Shown here one piece after another: positions 1-6,208 of a DNA stretch of 8,344 bases. Under the pieces are notes generated by a model, which searched no databases, was not told where the DNA came from, and was given only the letters and a program-made list of their open reading frames with translations. This DNA is from Bacillota bacterium. Its GTDB lineage: Bacteria > Bacillota > Clostridia > Christensenellales > CAG-138. The stretch covers positions 1-8,344 of the forward strand of contig JAEYSE010000077.1 of NCBI GenBank assembly GCA_023435025.1. The letters are read 5' to 3'. How positions within the stretch are numbered: the stretch's first letter is position 1; each line of letters starts with the position of its first letter. A program made the position numbers and the translations under genes.

Positions 1-2
1 CG

Positions 3-1400
3 GTCTTCCAGACCAACCGTACCGAGGGCAACTTCCAGATCGCGCGCCATGGTTGGCTGGGCGACTATGTTGACCCCATGACCTTCCTGGATATGTGGAT
101 CTCCACCAGCGGTCAGAACGATGCGAATTATAACAGCCCCGAATACGATGCATTGATCGCAACGGCATTGAAGTCTGCCGATCCGGCAGAGCGCATGAAC
201 GCCATGCATGAAGCTGAAAAGATCATCATGACGGATCTGCCCATCATCCCGCTGTATCACTATACCAACGTATGGCTGGACAACGGCAAGGTCAAGGACT
301 ATGTCCATGACGTCCTCATCGGCCACATGCTGTTCATGTGGGCGTCCAAGGCGGAAGGCGACATCGTGTATCACCTTGGCGCTACCCCGAAGTCCCTTGA
401 CCCCCAGAAGAACAACGCCACCGACGGTGCTGACGTTATCCAGCACACCTTCGAAGGCCTTACCACCAAGGATAAGAACGGCGTTATCGTTCCCGGTATG
501 GCTGAAAGCTGGACGACCTCCGAAGACGGCCTCGTTTGGACCTTCAAGCTCCGTGATGCCAATTGGTCCGACGGCAAGCCCGTTACCGCGCAGGATTTCG
601 TTACCGGTTGGAGCCGCGCTGTGGATCCCGCGACCGAGTGCGAATATGCCTATCAGATTTACAACTATGTAAAGAACGCCATGGCGATCTACGAAGGCAC
701 CGCTGCCCCGGATACCATTGGTGTCAAGGCTCTTGACGAAAAGACCCTCGAAGTTACTCTTGAGGCTCCCTGCGGCTACTTCACGCAGTTGACCGCGTTC
801 CCGACTCTGTACCCCGTGCGCGCTGACGTTGTTGCGGATGAAGCTTGGGCCAACAACCCCGAGACCTACATCTCCAACGGGCCGTATGTGCTCACGAAGT
901 TCGAGCTCCAGAACGAGATCATCATCGAGAAGAACCCCAACTACTGGAACGCCGCTAACATGCCCTGCCCGAAGGTTATCATGAAGCTGACGGACGATGA
1001 CGCCGCTGCGCTTGCCGCATTTGAAGCGGGCGAAATGGATATCGCCGAAACCTTCCCGCCGGAAGAGACCCAGCGCATGAAGGATGCCGGCTTCTTCAAT
1101 GTGAAGCCCATCCTCGGCACCTACTTCATCGTCATCAACATGGAAGGCGACAGCGATTTCCTGAAGGATCCCAAGGTCCGCAAGGCGCTCGCGCTCGCGG
1201 TTGACCGTGAGTACATCATCGAAGTCGCTCAGAACGAAGCGGTTCCCGCGTTTGAGTTCGTTCCCGCTGGCGTTCCCGATGCCGATGGCTCTGACTTCAT
1301 CTCGAAGTATGGCGCGCTCTTCGGTTCCGGCGACTATGCGACGGACCTCGCCGAAGCTAAGGCCCTGCTCGCGGAAGCTGGCTACAAAGTTGCCGAGTAA
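3..1400 (+). CDS. Peptide-type ABC transporter substrate-binding protein (SBP_bac_5/OppA-like), partial, fused or permuted
   Basis: The frame is open to the left edge, so the start and any signal peptide lie outside; 465 residues are visible. The family binds oligopeptides, nickel or similar ligands outside the cell and delivers them to an ABC permease. Visible residues 1-115 look like the C-terminal end of an OppA-type protein: GWLGDYVDPMTFLDMW, then an NSPEYDALI segment, then DLPIIPLYHYTNVW. From about residue 119 (base ~357) a second mature N-terminus begins without a linker or signal peptide: LGATPKSLDPQ, TFEGL, GMAESW, WSDGKPVTAQDF (about residues 124-198). This second unit runs ~345 residues and stops at LLAEAGYKVAE, where family members normally continue for ~200 more residues. 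A terminator follows 24 bases after the stop. The protein is therefore a tandem fusion with a truncated second unit, or a circular permutant. Family assignment is firm; ligand specificity is unknown. Confidence 0.9.
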   Translation, partial: VFQTNRTEGNFQIARHGWLGDYVDPMTFLDMWISTSGQNDANYNSPEYDALIATALKSADPAERMNAMHEAEKIIMTDLPIIPLYHYTNVWLDNGKVKDYVHDVLIGHMLFMWASKAEGDIVYHLGATPKSLDPQKNNATDGADVIQHTFEGLTTKDKNGVIVPGMAESWTTSEDGLVWTFKLRDANWSDGKPVTAQDFVTGWSRAVDPATECEYAYQIYNYVKNAMAIYEGTAAPDTIGVKALDEKTLEVTLEAPCGYFTQLTAFPTLYPVRADVVADEAWANNPETYISNGPYVLTKFELQNEIIIEKNPNYWNAANMPCPKVIMKLTDDDAAALAAFEAGEMDIAETFPPEETQRMKDAGFFNVKPILGTYFIVINMEGDSDFLKDPKVRKALALAVDREYIIEVAQNEAVPAFEFVPAGVPDADGSDFISKYGALFGSGDYATDLAEAKALLAEAGYKVAE

Positions 1401-1423
1401 TTCGCTAGCGCAATAGAATCCAC

Positions 1424-1454
1424 AAAACGGGCTGCCTTACCGGCAGCCCGTTTT
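1424..1454 (+). terminator. Intrinsic terminator of the binding-protein gene, probably bidirectional
   Basis: A perfect 13-bp stem (AAAACGGGCTGCC with GGCAGCCCGTTTT) encloses a 5-base loop, TTACC. The right arm ends in a T-tract and the left arm starts with an A-tract, so the hairpin could stop transcription from either side. It lies 24 bases after the stop codon at 1400, between two convergent genes. Confidence 0.9.
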
Positions 1455-1490
1455 ATTAGTTGAAGAATTGACTACTACTTCTCAGCGACA

Positions 1491-1518
1491 AAAAACGGAC
1501 GGGGGAGACCCCGTCCGT
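1491..1518 (-). terminator. Intrinsic terminator of hpf
   Basis: A 10-bp perfect stem (ACGGACGGGG with CCCCGTCCGT) has a GAGA loop in plus-strand reading. On the minus strand it is followed by a run of T (the A-tract at 1490-1495), 19 bases after the hpf stop. Its arm sequence is almost the same as that of the fba terminator at 2221-2250. Confidence 0.88.
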
Positions 1519-1536
1519 ACGAATCAAATCGAATGG

Positions 1537-2076
1537 TTAATGTCTGGGCTCGATCAGGCCATAGTTGCCGTCCCTGCGTGCATACAGCACGTTGATGTCG
1601 CCGGTATCCGCATTCTCAAACACATAGAAAGAGTGGCCTAAGAGCGCCATTTGCAGCATGGCTTCCTCTTCGTTCATGGGTTTGATGGAAAAGCGCTTGA
1701 CACGGACGATGCGGGGGCCTTCTTCTTCGGCGACATCTTCATAGGCTTCCGCATAGAGCGGCGTGTCGTACTTGAATGCGCCTGCCTTAAGGTCTTTTTC
1801 AAGCTTCGTACGGTGCTTGAGAATCTGTTTTTCCAGCTTGTCGAGCACGTTGTCGATGGAGGCGTACATGTCTCCGGTGACCTCTTCGCCGCGGATAATG
1901 ATGCTTTCGTACGGGATTGTTACCTCCACGATGTGGCGGTTGCGCTCCACGGCCATCGTCACCTGGATTTCAGTGTCTTTGGGGAAGTACCGTTCCAGCT
2001 TGCCGACCTTTTTGTTGATGAGATCCTTCAGATATTCGGATACCTCGATGTTCTTCCCGGAAATGGAAATACGCAT
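1537..2076 (-). CDS. hpf: Long-form ribosome hibernation promoting factor
   Basis: The product is 179 residues. Residues 1-95 form the HPF/YfiA N-terminal domain, starting MRISISGKNIEVSEYLKD and containing the VERNRHIVEVTI strand and the ASIDNVLDKLEKQI helix. A variable acidic linker follows at about 96-121. Residues 122-179 are the long-form C-terminal domain (RIVRVKRFSIKPMNEEEA, then LLGHSFYVFEN and NVLYARRDGNYGLIEP). In the family the N-domain binds the 30S decoding region and the C-domain dimerises to join two 70S ribosomes into inactive 100S particles in stationary phase. The start at 2076 is chosen because GGAAGGAG lies 9 bases upstream and the domain begins there. The frame stays open to 2193, but the additional residues resemble no HPF and would overlap the leader. 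It is monocistronic with its own terminator. Confidence 0.96.
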   Translation of the reverse strand: MRISISGKNIEVSEYLKDLINKKVGKLERYFPKDTEIQVTMAVERNRHIVEVTIPYESIIIRGEEVTGDMYASIDNVLDKLEKQILKHRTKLEKDLKAGAFKYDTPLYAEAYEDVAEEEGPRIVRVKRFSIKPMNEEEAMLQMALLGHSFYVFENADTGDINVLYARRDGNYGLIEPRH

Positions 2077-2085
2077 ACAGGTCAA

Positions 2086-2093
2086 CTCCTTCC
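2086..2093 (-). promoter_or_regulatory. Ribosome binding site that fixes the hpf start
   Basis: On the minus strand GGAAGGAG is followed by 9 bases and then ATG at 2076-2074. No comparable site precedes the longer in-frame start at 2193. Confidence 0.85.
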
Positions 2094-2131
2094 GGCGCGC
2101 CCTTGTACATTGCTGCGCGCTATATTGTTTT

Positions 2132-2161
2132 ATTCTACGGGCGGGCACGAAATCCCTGCAA
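2132..2161 (-). promoter_or_regulatory. Possible sigma-A promoter for hpf
   Basis: Reading the minus strand, TTGCAG (2161-2156) is followed after 18 bases by TAGAAT (2137-2132), about 50 bases before the hpf start. The -10 is good (5 of 6 to TATAAT) but the -35 matches only at TTG. The placement between the fba terminator and the hpf ribosome site makes a promoter here likely, though this exact pair is uncertain. Confidence 0.35.
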
Positions 2162-2220
2162 CCCCGCAAAATGCCTTCATAAAAAGACGCCACTTCAATT
2201 ACAGTATGCCCAGGGAAACG

Positions 2221-2250
2221 AAAAACGGACGGGGAGATGCTCCTCGTCCG
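2221..2250 (-). terminator. Intrinsic terminator of fba
   Basis: An 11-bp stem (CGGACGGGGAG with CTCCTCGTCCG) has one wobble position and an ATG loop. In minus-strand reading it is followed by TTTTT (the A-tract at 2221-2225). It starts 15 bases after the fba stop codon and separates fba from hpf transcription. Confidence 0.87.
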
Positions 2251-2265
2251 CCTGGATGACGTTTC

Positions 2266-3201
2266 TTACGCTTTTCCGTCGCTTCCGAGAACGCTTAGGA
2301 TCTTGTGCTTGACCATCTCACGGATTGAGTCACGCGCGGGTTTTAAGTACTGCCGCGGGTCAAAATGATCCGGATGCTCCGCAAAATATTTGCGAATGGT
2401 GCCGGTCATGGCAAGGCGCAGATCACTGTCGATGTTGATTTTGCATACGGCCATGCTTGCGGCCTTGCGCAGCATATCTTCCGGAATGCCGATGGCGTCG
2501 GGCATGTTACCACCGTTTTCGTTGATCATCTTTACGAATTCGGGGACAACGGAGGATGCGCCGTGCAGCACGATGGGGAAACCGGGCAGGCGTTGCTGAA
2601 TTTTTTCTAAGATATCGAAGCGAAGCTGAGGCTTGACGCCGGGCTTGAACTTGAACGCGCCGTGGCTTGTGCCGATGGCGATTGCAAGCGAGTCTACGCC
2701 TGTGCGGGAAACGAAATCTTCCACTTCTTCGGGGCGGGTATAGGACGCGTCTTCCGCGCTGACGTTAACAGCGTCTTCGATACCGGCAAGGCGGCCAAGT
2801 TCGCCTTCCACAACAACGCCACGGTCATGCGCGTATTCCACAACCTTCTTGGTGAGGGCAACGTTTTCTTCATACGAATGATGGGAGCCATCGATCATAA
2901 CGGAGGTAAAGCCGCCGTCGATACAGCTCTTGCAAAGTTCAAACGTATCGCCATGATCCAAATGGAGGCAAATGGGAAGATCCGTTTCAAGGATTGCAGC
3001 CTCGACCAGTTTCATTAAATAGGTGTGGTTGGCGTATTTGCGCGCGCCTGAGGAAACCTGAAGTATAAGCGGGGATTTGACTTCCTTGGCGGCTTCCGTA
3101 ATGCCCTGGACGATTTCCATGTTATTCACATTGAACGCGCCGATTGCGTAACCACCCTGATAAGCTTTTTTAAACATTTCTGTGCTGGTAACCAAAGCCA
3201 T
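2266..3201 (-). CDS. fba: Class II fructose-1,6-bisphosphate aldolase
   Basis: The product is 311 residues, near the usual length of ~285-310 for this cytoplasmic, zinc-dependent enzyme. It cleaves fructose-1,6-bisphosphate to glyceraldehyde-3-phosphate and dihydroxyacetone phosphate in glycolysis, and runs in reverse in gluconeogenesis. Family signatures appear in order: GYAIGAFNVNNME (18-29), LHLDHGDTFE (79-88, with Asp82 as the expected catalytic acid and His83 as a zinc ligand), VVVEGELGRLAG (129-140, Glu132/134 region), GTSHGAFK (177-184, His180 ligand), VLHGASS (211-217, His213 ligand) and KINIDSDLR (254-262, phosphate binding). The start at 3201 gives the usual MALVTSTEMFKKAY N-terminus with AAAGGAG 12 bases upstream. 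The frame extends 15 codons further to 3246, but those codons contain the ribosome site and the promoter -10. A promoter lies just upstream and a terminator just after the stop. Related tagatose-bisphosphate aldolases share the fold, but the sequence looks like fructose-bisphosphate aldolase. Confidence 0.95.
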   Translation of the reverse strand: MALVTSTEMFKKAYQGGYAIGAFNVNNMEIVQGITEAAKEVKSPLILQVSSGARKYANHTYLMKLVEAAILETDLPICLHLDHGDTFELCKSCIDGGFTSVMIDGSHHSYEENVALTKKVVEYAHDRGVVVEGELGRLAGIEDAVNVSAEDASYTRPEEVEDFVSRTGVDSLAIAIGTSHGAFKFKPGVKPQLRFDILEKIQQRLPGFPIVLHGASSVVPEFVKMINENGGNMPDAIGIPEDMLRKAASMAVCKINIDSDLRLAMTGTIRKYFAEHPDHFDPRQYLKPARDSIREMVKHKILSVLGSDGKA

Positions 3202-3226
3202 ATCTTTTTCACGCTCCTTTGTTTTT

Positions 3227-3254
3227 ATTATAACCCAATTGGACAATATTTCAA
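3227..3254 (-). promoter_or_regulatory. Sigma-A-type promoter of fba
   Basis: On the minus strand TTGAAA (3254-3249) and a perfect TATAAT (3232-3227) are separated by 16 bases. Transcription would begin near 3220, giving a very short leader of about 20 bases that starts at the ribosome binding site AAAGGAG (3220-3214). Confidence 0.75.
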
Positions 3255-3312
3255 TTGCTTTTTAGAGAATGGTCCGGGTGTTGCACATAAGACAAAATCA
3301 TAACAGGAGCGA

Positions 3313-3342
3313 TTGTTTTTTGTACAATAAAGGGGATATAAT
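3313..3342 (+). promoter_or_regulatory. Likely sigma-A promoter of the glycosyltransferase unit
   Basis: TTGTTT (3313-3318) is followed by an 18-base spacer and a perfect TATAAT (3337-3342). Expected initiation near 3349 leaves a leader of about 50 bases before the chosen start at 3398. It is divergent from the fba promoter in the same intergenic region. Confidence 0.6.
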
Positions 3343-3397
3343 GAAAATTAGGGGATCACACCCATGCAACGGCGCAAACCGCGAAAGAGGAATGAAA

Positions 3398-4339
3398 ATG
3401 AAGGACAAGCTCATATCTGTTATCATACCGGTGTTCAACGAGCAGGAAGTTCTGCCTATGTCCTATTCGCGCCTGACATCGGCCATGCAAGGTATAGGCT
3501 ATTCTTATGAATTGATATTTGTGGACGATGGCAGCAAAGACGCCTCCCTCAAATTGCTCAGGGAATTCGCAAGTAAGGACCAAAACGTGAATGCGCTTTC
3601 GTTCTCACGGAATTTCGGGCACCAGCTTGCGGTGACCGCAGGTATGGACGCTGCAAAAGGCGACGCTCTGGTGATCATAGACGTGGATTTGCAGGATCCG
3701 CCGGAGCTTATTCCGAACATGATCGGGCTTTGGGAACAGGGGGCTGATATCGTATACGGCAAGCGCGCCAAGCGCAAGGGTGAGACGCTGTTTAAGCGGC
3801 TGACGGCCTACCTGTATTATCGGCTGCTTACTGCAATGAGCGCGTATCCCATCCCGCTGGATAGTGGGGATTTTAGGCTGATAGATAGACGCGTTGCCGA
3901 CCAGTTCTTGAATATGCGTGAGCACAACCGCTTTTTAAGGGGAATGTCGGCCTGGATGGGGTTTGAAGCGGTACCGCTTGAATTTGTTCGCGCCGAACGC
4001 CAGGCGGGGACCACCAAGTACACGCTCAAAAAAATGCTCAAGCTCGCGTTTGACGGCATCACCGGGTTTTCCGCCCGGCCGCTTACGCTGCCCGGCTGGT
4101 TTGGCGTGGGACTCATTGCGCTTTCCGGCCTCGGTCTGGTGGCGCTGATTGTGCTAGCGGCCACGATAGGCATTCCACCGTGGCTTTGGGCAGTGGACGG
4201 CATATTGCTGGTGCAGGGCGTCACACTCTGTACATTAGGCATACAGGGGGCCTATATGAGCCGTATGTACGACGAGCTCAAGGGCAGGCCGCTCTATATC
4301 CTCAAAGAAAAAATTGGATTTGCCCGGGAAGGGGAATAA
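3398..4339 (+). CDS. Membrane-anchored GT2 glycosyltransferase, DPM1/GtrB-like (polyprenyl-phosphate sugar transferase type)
   Basis: The product is 313 residues. The GT-A catalytic domain occupies about 5-225: ISVIIPVFNEQE (6-17), FVDDGSKD (41-48, nucleotide-sugar binding), FSRNFGHQ (69-76), the DVD metal motif within IIDVDLQDPP (93-102), and DSGDFRLIDR (155-164). Two membrane helices follow (about 232-256 and 264-286), with a short basic tail. This architecture belongs to enzymes that move a sugar from a nucleotide donor to undecaprenyl phosphate on the inner membrane face, supplying envelope glycans; the sugar cannot be told here. The start at 3398 is preferred because AGAGG lies 7 bases upstream and the fold begins at residue 5. 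Earlier in-frame ATGs exist at 3392 and 3341. The one at 3341 has AAAGGGG before it but overlaps the promoter -10. The downstream membrane-protein gene starts 4 bases after the stop, so the two are probably co-transcribed. Confidence 0.88.
   Translation: MKDKLISVIIPVFNEQEVLPMSYSRLTSAMQGIGYSYELIFVDDGSKDASLKLLREFASKDQNVNALSFSRNFGHQLAVTAGMDAAKGDALVIIDVDLQDPPELIPNMIGLWEQGADIVYGKRAKRKGETLFKRLTAYLYYRLLTAMSAYPIPLDSGDFRLIDRRVADQFLNMREHNRFLRGMSAWMGFEAVPLEFVRAERQAGTTKYTLKKMLKLAFDGITGFSARPLTLPGWFGVGLIALSGLGLVALIVLAATIGIPPWLWAVDGILLVQGVTLCTLGIQGAYMSRMYDELKGRPLYILKEKIGFAREGE
4327..4334 (+). promoter_or_regulatory. Ribosome binding site supporting a GTG start
   Basis: GGAAGGGG is followed by 9 bases and GTG at 4344. 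It lies inside the last codons of the glycosyltransferase gene, as in translationally coupled pairs. The earlier in-frame TTG at 4314 has no such site. Confidence 0.7.
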
Positions 4340-4343
4340 GACT

Positions 4344-4724
4344 GTGTTTGACGTGTTTACATCTTATCTTTTGTACGGCTTGGTTGCGGGCCTGGTGCTT
4401 TCTCTCATCCTGTTCCGGTTCTGGAACCTGCCGTTGAAATTGAAATCCGTTTTTAAACTTAACACCAGGACAAAAACGGTGCTGTTCGTCATATTGATGG
4501 GCTTTGCGGTCGCTGTTGTGGTGACGGTGCTGGTAGGCATAGTCGGCCTTCCGGTGAATGTTGGGCAGGTCGTAGAAGGGATTGGCGTTGGATTCTCCTG
4601 CGCTGTGGTCGTCGGCCTTCTGAACACCAGCGCGGATGAGGGAAAGAAGACGGGCGTTTCAGGCACAAAAACAGCCAACCGCCGGACTTATGAGGATAAC
4701 AAGGGCAGGCGCAGCAAAGGATAA
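4344..4724 (+). CDS. Small three-helix membrane protein, function unknown
   Basis: The product is 126 residues and I do not recognise its family. It has three hydrophobic segments, about 8-25, 45-67 and 76-93. Basic residues sit between the first two (KLKSVFKLNTRTK), and a polar, basic C-terminal tail of ~32 residues ends in NKGRRSKG. There are no catalytic-looking motifs. It starts with GTG, 4 bases after the glycosyltransferase stop, with a good ribosome site, so co-expression with that enzyme is likely. By position it could be an accessory or partner of the sugar transferase. It does not match the four-helix GtrA pattern I know, so a flippase role is only a guess. Confidence 0.75.
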   Translation: MFDVFTSYLLYGLVAGLVLSLILFRFWNLPLKLKSVFKLNTRTKTVLFVILMGFAVAVVVTVLVGIVGLPVNVGQVVEGIGVGFSCAVVVGLLNTSADEGKKTGVSGTKTANRRTYEDNKGRRSKG

Positions 4725-4761
4725 TAGATAAGCGCGGCAGTTTGAAACCTCTCCATCGGGG

Positions 4762-4787
4762 GTGTGCGGGATCGTAATCCCACACAC
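4762..4787. repeat. Inverted repeat, hairpin 1 of a cluster of four
   Basis: Arms GTGTGCGGGAT (4762-4772) and ATCCCACACAC (4777-4787) pair over 11 positions with one C-A mismatch around a CGTA loop. There is no T-tract after it on the plus strand, so it is not an evident terminator. Confidence 0.7.
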
Positions 4788-4793
4788 TATATT

Positions 4794-4822
4794 CAAATCT
4801 GACGACATGTGCGTCAGATTTG
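4794..4822. repeat. Inverted repeat, hairpin 2 of the cluster
   Basis: The arms CAAATCTGACG (4794-4804) and CGTCAGATTTG (4812-4822) pair perfectly over 11 bp around a 7-base loop, ACATGTG, which itself contains the palindrome ACATGT. An A-tract follows instead of a T-tract. Confidence 0.8.
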
Positions 4823-4827
4823 CGGAA

Positions 4828-4847
4828 AAAAGTGCATACGCACTTTT
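4828..4847 (+). terminator. Hairpin 3 of the cluster, possible terminator of the glycosyltransferase unit
   Basis: A perfect 8-bp stem, AAAAGTGC with GCACTTTT, has an ATAC loop. The T-run in the right arm gives it terminator character for the plus-strand unit ending at 4724, but the stem is short and AT-rich, so efficiency is doubtful. Confidence 0.4.
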
Positions 4848-4861
4848 AACCTTAAGAAAAA

Positions 4862-4888
4862 CGCTGATAGTCCGCAGGACTATCAGCG
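4862..4888. repeat. Inverted repeat, hairpin 4 of the cluster
   Basis: Arms CGCTGATAGTCC (4862-4873) and GGACTATCAGCG (4877-4888) form a perfect 12-bp stem with a GCA loop. An A-tract precedes it, so a terminator shape exists only in minus-strand reading, where no gene ends. It sits 8 bases before the ribosome site of the aminopeptidase gene. Confidence 0.8.
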
Positions 4889-4909
4889 GCTAAATAAAAG
4901 GGGGTAATT

Positions 4910-6034
4910 ATGATCGATCCCAGAATGCGCACCATGGCGCGCAACCTCGTCAGGTTTTCCTGCAATCTGCAGCCGGGAGAAAAGATATTGATAGAAGCCG
5001 TTGGCGAAATCGGTCCTCTCACGCAGGTGCTTGTGGAAGAAGCGTATGCGGCGGGCGGTGTCCCGTTTGTATGGCTGGACAATAAAAGCGTGGACCGGGC
5101 GCTGTTGATGCATTGCACGGACGAGCAATTGAAAATTCGTGCGGAAATTGACGGCAACCTTATGAGCCAAATGCAGGCGTTTATCGGCGTGCGCGGCGGC
5201 CCCAATGCATCGGAGCTTTCCGATGTGCCGCATGAGCAGCTGGCGCGTTACCAGCGCGTTTACTGGAGGCCCGTACACGGCCAGATCCGCGTGCCCAAGA
5301 CCAAGTGGGTGGTGCTAAGGTATCCGCACCCCAGCATGGCGCAGATGGCGGATATGAGCACCGAGGCGTTTGAAGACTATTACTTTAACGTCTGCAACCT
5401 CGACTATTCCCGCATGGAGCGCGCCATGCGGCCCTTAAAGGCGCTCATGGAGCGGACGGACAAGGTCCATATCAAGGGGCCGGGCACAGACCTTACGTTC
5501 TCCATCAAAGGCATTCCCGCTATCATCTGCGCGGGGCATATGAACATACCGGACGGTGAAATCTACACCGCACCCGTAAAGGATAGCATAAACGGAGTGC
5601 TTTCCTACAACACGCCGTCGGTGCATGATGGATTTACCTACAACAATATCGTGCTGAAGTTTGAAAACGGCAAAATCGTTTCCGCCACCGCCAACGACAC
5701 CGAGCGCATCACCAAGGTGTTTGATATGGACGAAGGCGCGCGCTATGTTGGTGAGTTTGCCATAGGCGTCAACCCCTACATCAATACGCCGATGAAGGAC
5801 ACGCTGTTTGATGAAAAGATCGCGGGCAGCTTTCACTTCACGCCTGGCAGCTGCTACGATGAAGCGCCCAACGGCAATAAATCCTCACTGCATTGGGATC
5901 TTGTCTGCATCCAGACGCCCGCTTACGGCGGCGGTGAGATGTACTTTGACGACGTCTTGATCAGAAAGGACGGGCTTTTCGTGCTGCCGGAGCTGCTTCC
6001 CTTAAACCCCGAAGGTCTTCTTTCGGCGGAATAA
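4910..6034 (+). CDS. M29-family metallo-aminopeptidase (AmpS/PepS-like)
   Basis: The product is 374 residues, a little shorter than the ~410 typical of the family. These cytoplasmic, two-metal exopeptidases remove N-terminal amino acids from peptides. The N-terminal domain carries the usual opening (NLVRFSCNLQPGEKILIEA, 12-30). The C-terminal catalytic domain shows the expected ligand pattern: IPDGEIYTAPV (Glu217), GEFAIGVNP (Glu282), GSFHFTPGSCY (His309 and Tyr316) and SLHWDLV (His328, Asp330). The stretch between Tyr316 and His328 is shorter than in the characterised AmpS-type enzymes as I recall them. AAAAGGGGG five bases before the ATG fixes the start. No convincing promoter was found; the hairpin cluster at 4762-4888 occupies the upstream region. 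A role in processing imported peptides would fit the transporter protein at the left edge, but that is inference. Confidence 0.9.
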   Translation: MIDPRMRTMARNLVRFSCNLQPGEKILIEAVGEIGPLTQVLVEEAYAAGGVPFVWLDNKSVDRALLMHCTDEQLKIRAEIDGNLMSQMQAFIGVRGGPNASELSDVPHEQLARYQRVYWRPVHGQIRVPKTKWVVLRYPHPSMAQMADMSTEAFEDYYFNVCNLDYSRMERAMRPLKALMERTDKVHIKGPGTDLTFSIKGIPAIICAGHMNIPDGEIYTAPVKDSINGVLSYNTPSVHDGFTYNNIVLKFENGKIVSATANDTERITKVFDMDEGARYVGEFAIGVNPYINTPMKDTLFDEKIAGSFHFTPGSCYDEAPNGNKSSLHWDLVCIQTPAYGGGEMYFDDVLIRKDGLFVLPELLPLNPEGLLSAE

Positions 6035-6095
6035 GGTAATTTCAGTAAGCGGCCACAGCAATTTCGTATTGTACCGGTATTGTTACAAAAACAAC

Positions 6096-6124
6096 TTGCA
6101 TCCGGCACAAAAATGCGATAGTAT
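6096..6124 (+). promoter_or_regulatory. Probable sigma-A promoter of gap
   Basis: TTGCAT (6096-6101) and TAGTAT (6119-6124) are separated by the optimal 17 bases. Each box is only a partial match. Initiation near 6131 would give a leader of about 78 bases containing the inverted repeat at 6161-6175. Confidence 0.5.
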
Positions 6125-6160
6125 AAGCAGAGGTTTTGCCCATACCCATATGAAAGCAAT

Positions 6161-6175
6161 AGGCCATTTTGGCCT
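6161..6175. repeat. Short inverted repeat in the gap leader
   Basis: AGGCCA and TGGCCT pair perfectly around TTT, about 30 bases before the gap ribosome site. It could be a small leader hairpin or a regulator site. It is too short to say more. Confidence 0.4.
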
Positions 6176-6194
6176 AAATAAATTATGATAAAAA

Positions 6195-6199
6195 AGGAG
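6195..6199 (+). promoter_or_regulatory. Ribosome binding site that decides the gap start
   Basis: AGGAG lies 9 bases before the ATG at 6209 and only 3 bases before the in-frame ATG at 6203, which favours 6209. A farther in-frame ATG at 6185 is upstream of the site and is excluded. Confidence 0.75.
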
Positions 6200-6208
6200 A
6201 ATATGAAA

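Noticed and set aside
2077..2193. N-terminal extension of hpf from 2193
   Set aside because: The 39 added codons include the ribosome site itself and resemble no HPF. The start at 2076 has ideal spacing and the family N-terminus.
1651..2259. Plus-strand open frame opposite hpf
   Set aside because: It is the antisense shadow of a well-supported gene and crosses the hpf promoter and the fba terminator. The product has no recognisable domain.
3202..3246. N-terminal extension of the aldolase from 3246
   Set aside because: It would be translated from sequence that includes the promoter -10 and the ribosome site, and it precedes the standard aldolase N-terminus.
4762..4888. CRISPR array or T-box-like riboswitch
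   Set aside because: The four hairpins differ in sequence and there are no regularly spaced identical repeats. No T-box signature or other recognised riboswitch core is visible, and the downstream gene is a peptidase.
6080..6094. Rex redox-repressor operator (TTGTTACAAAAACAA)
   Set aside because: The half-sites are too close and incomplete compared with the usual 18-base Rex palindrome, so it is kept only as a weak inverted repeat.
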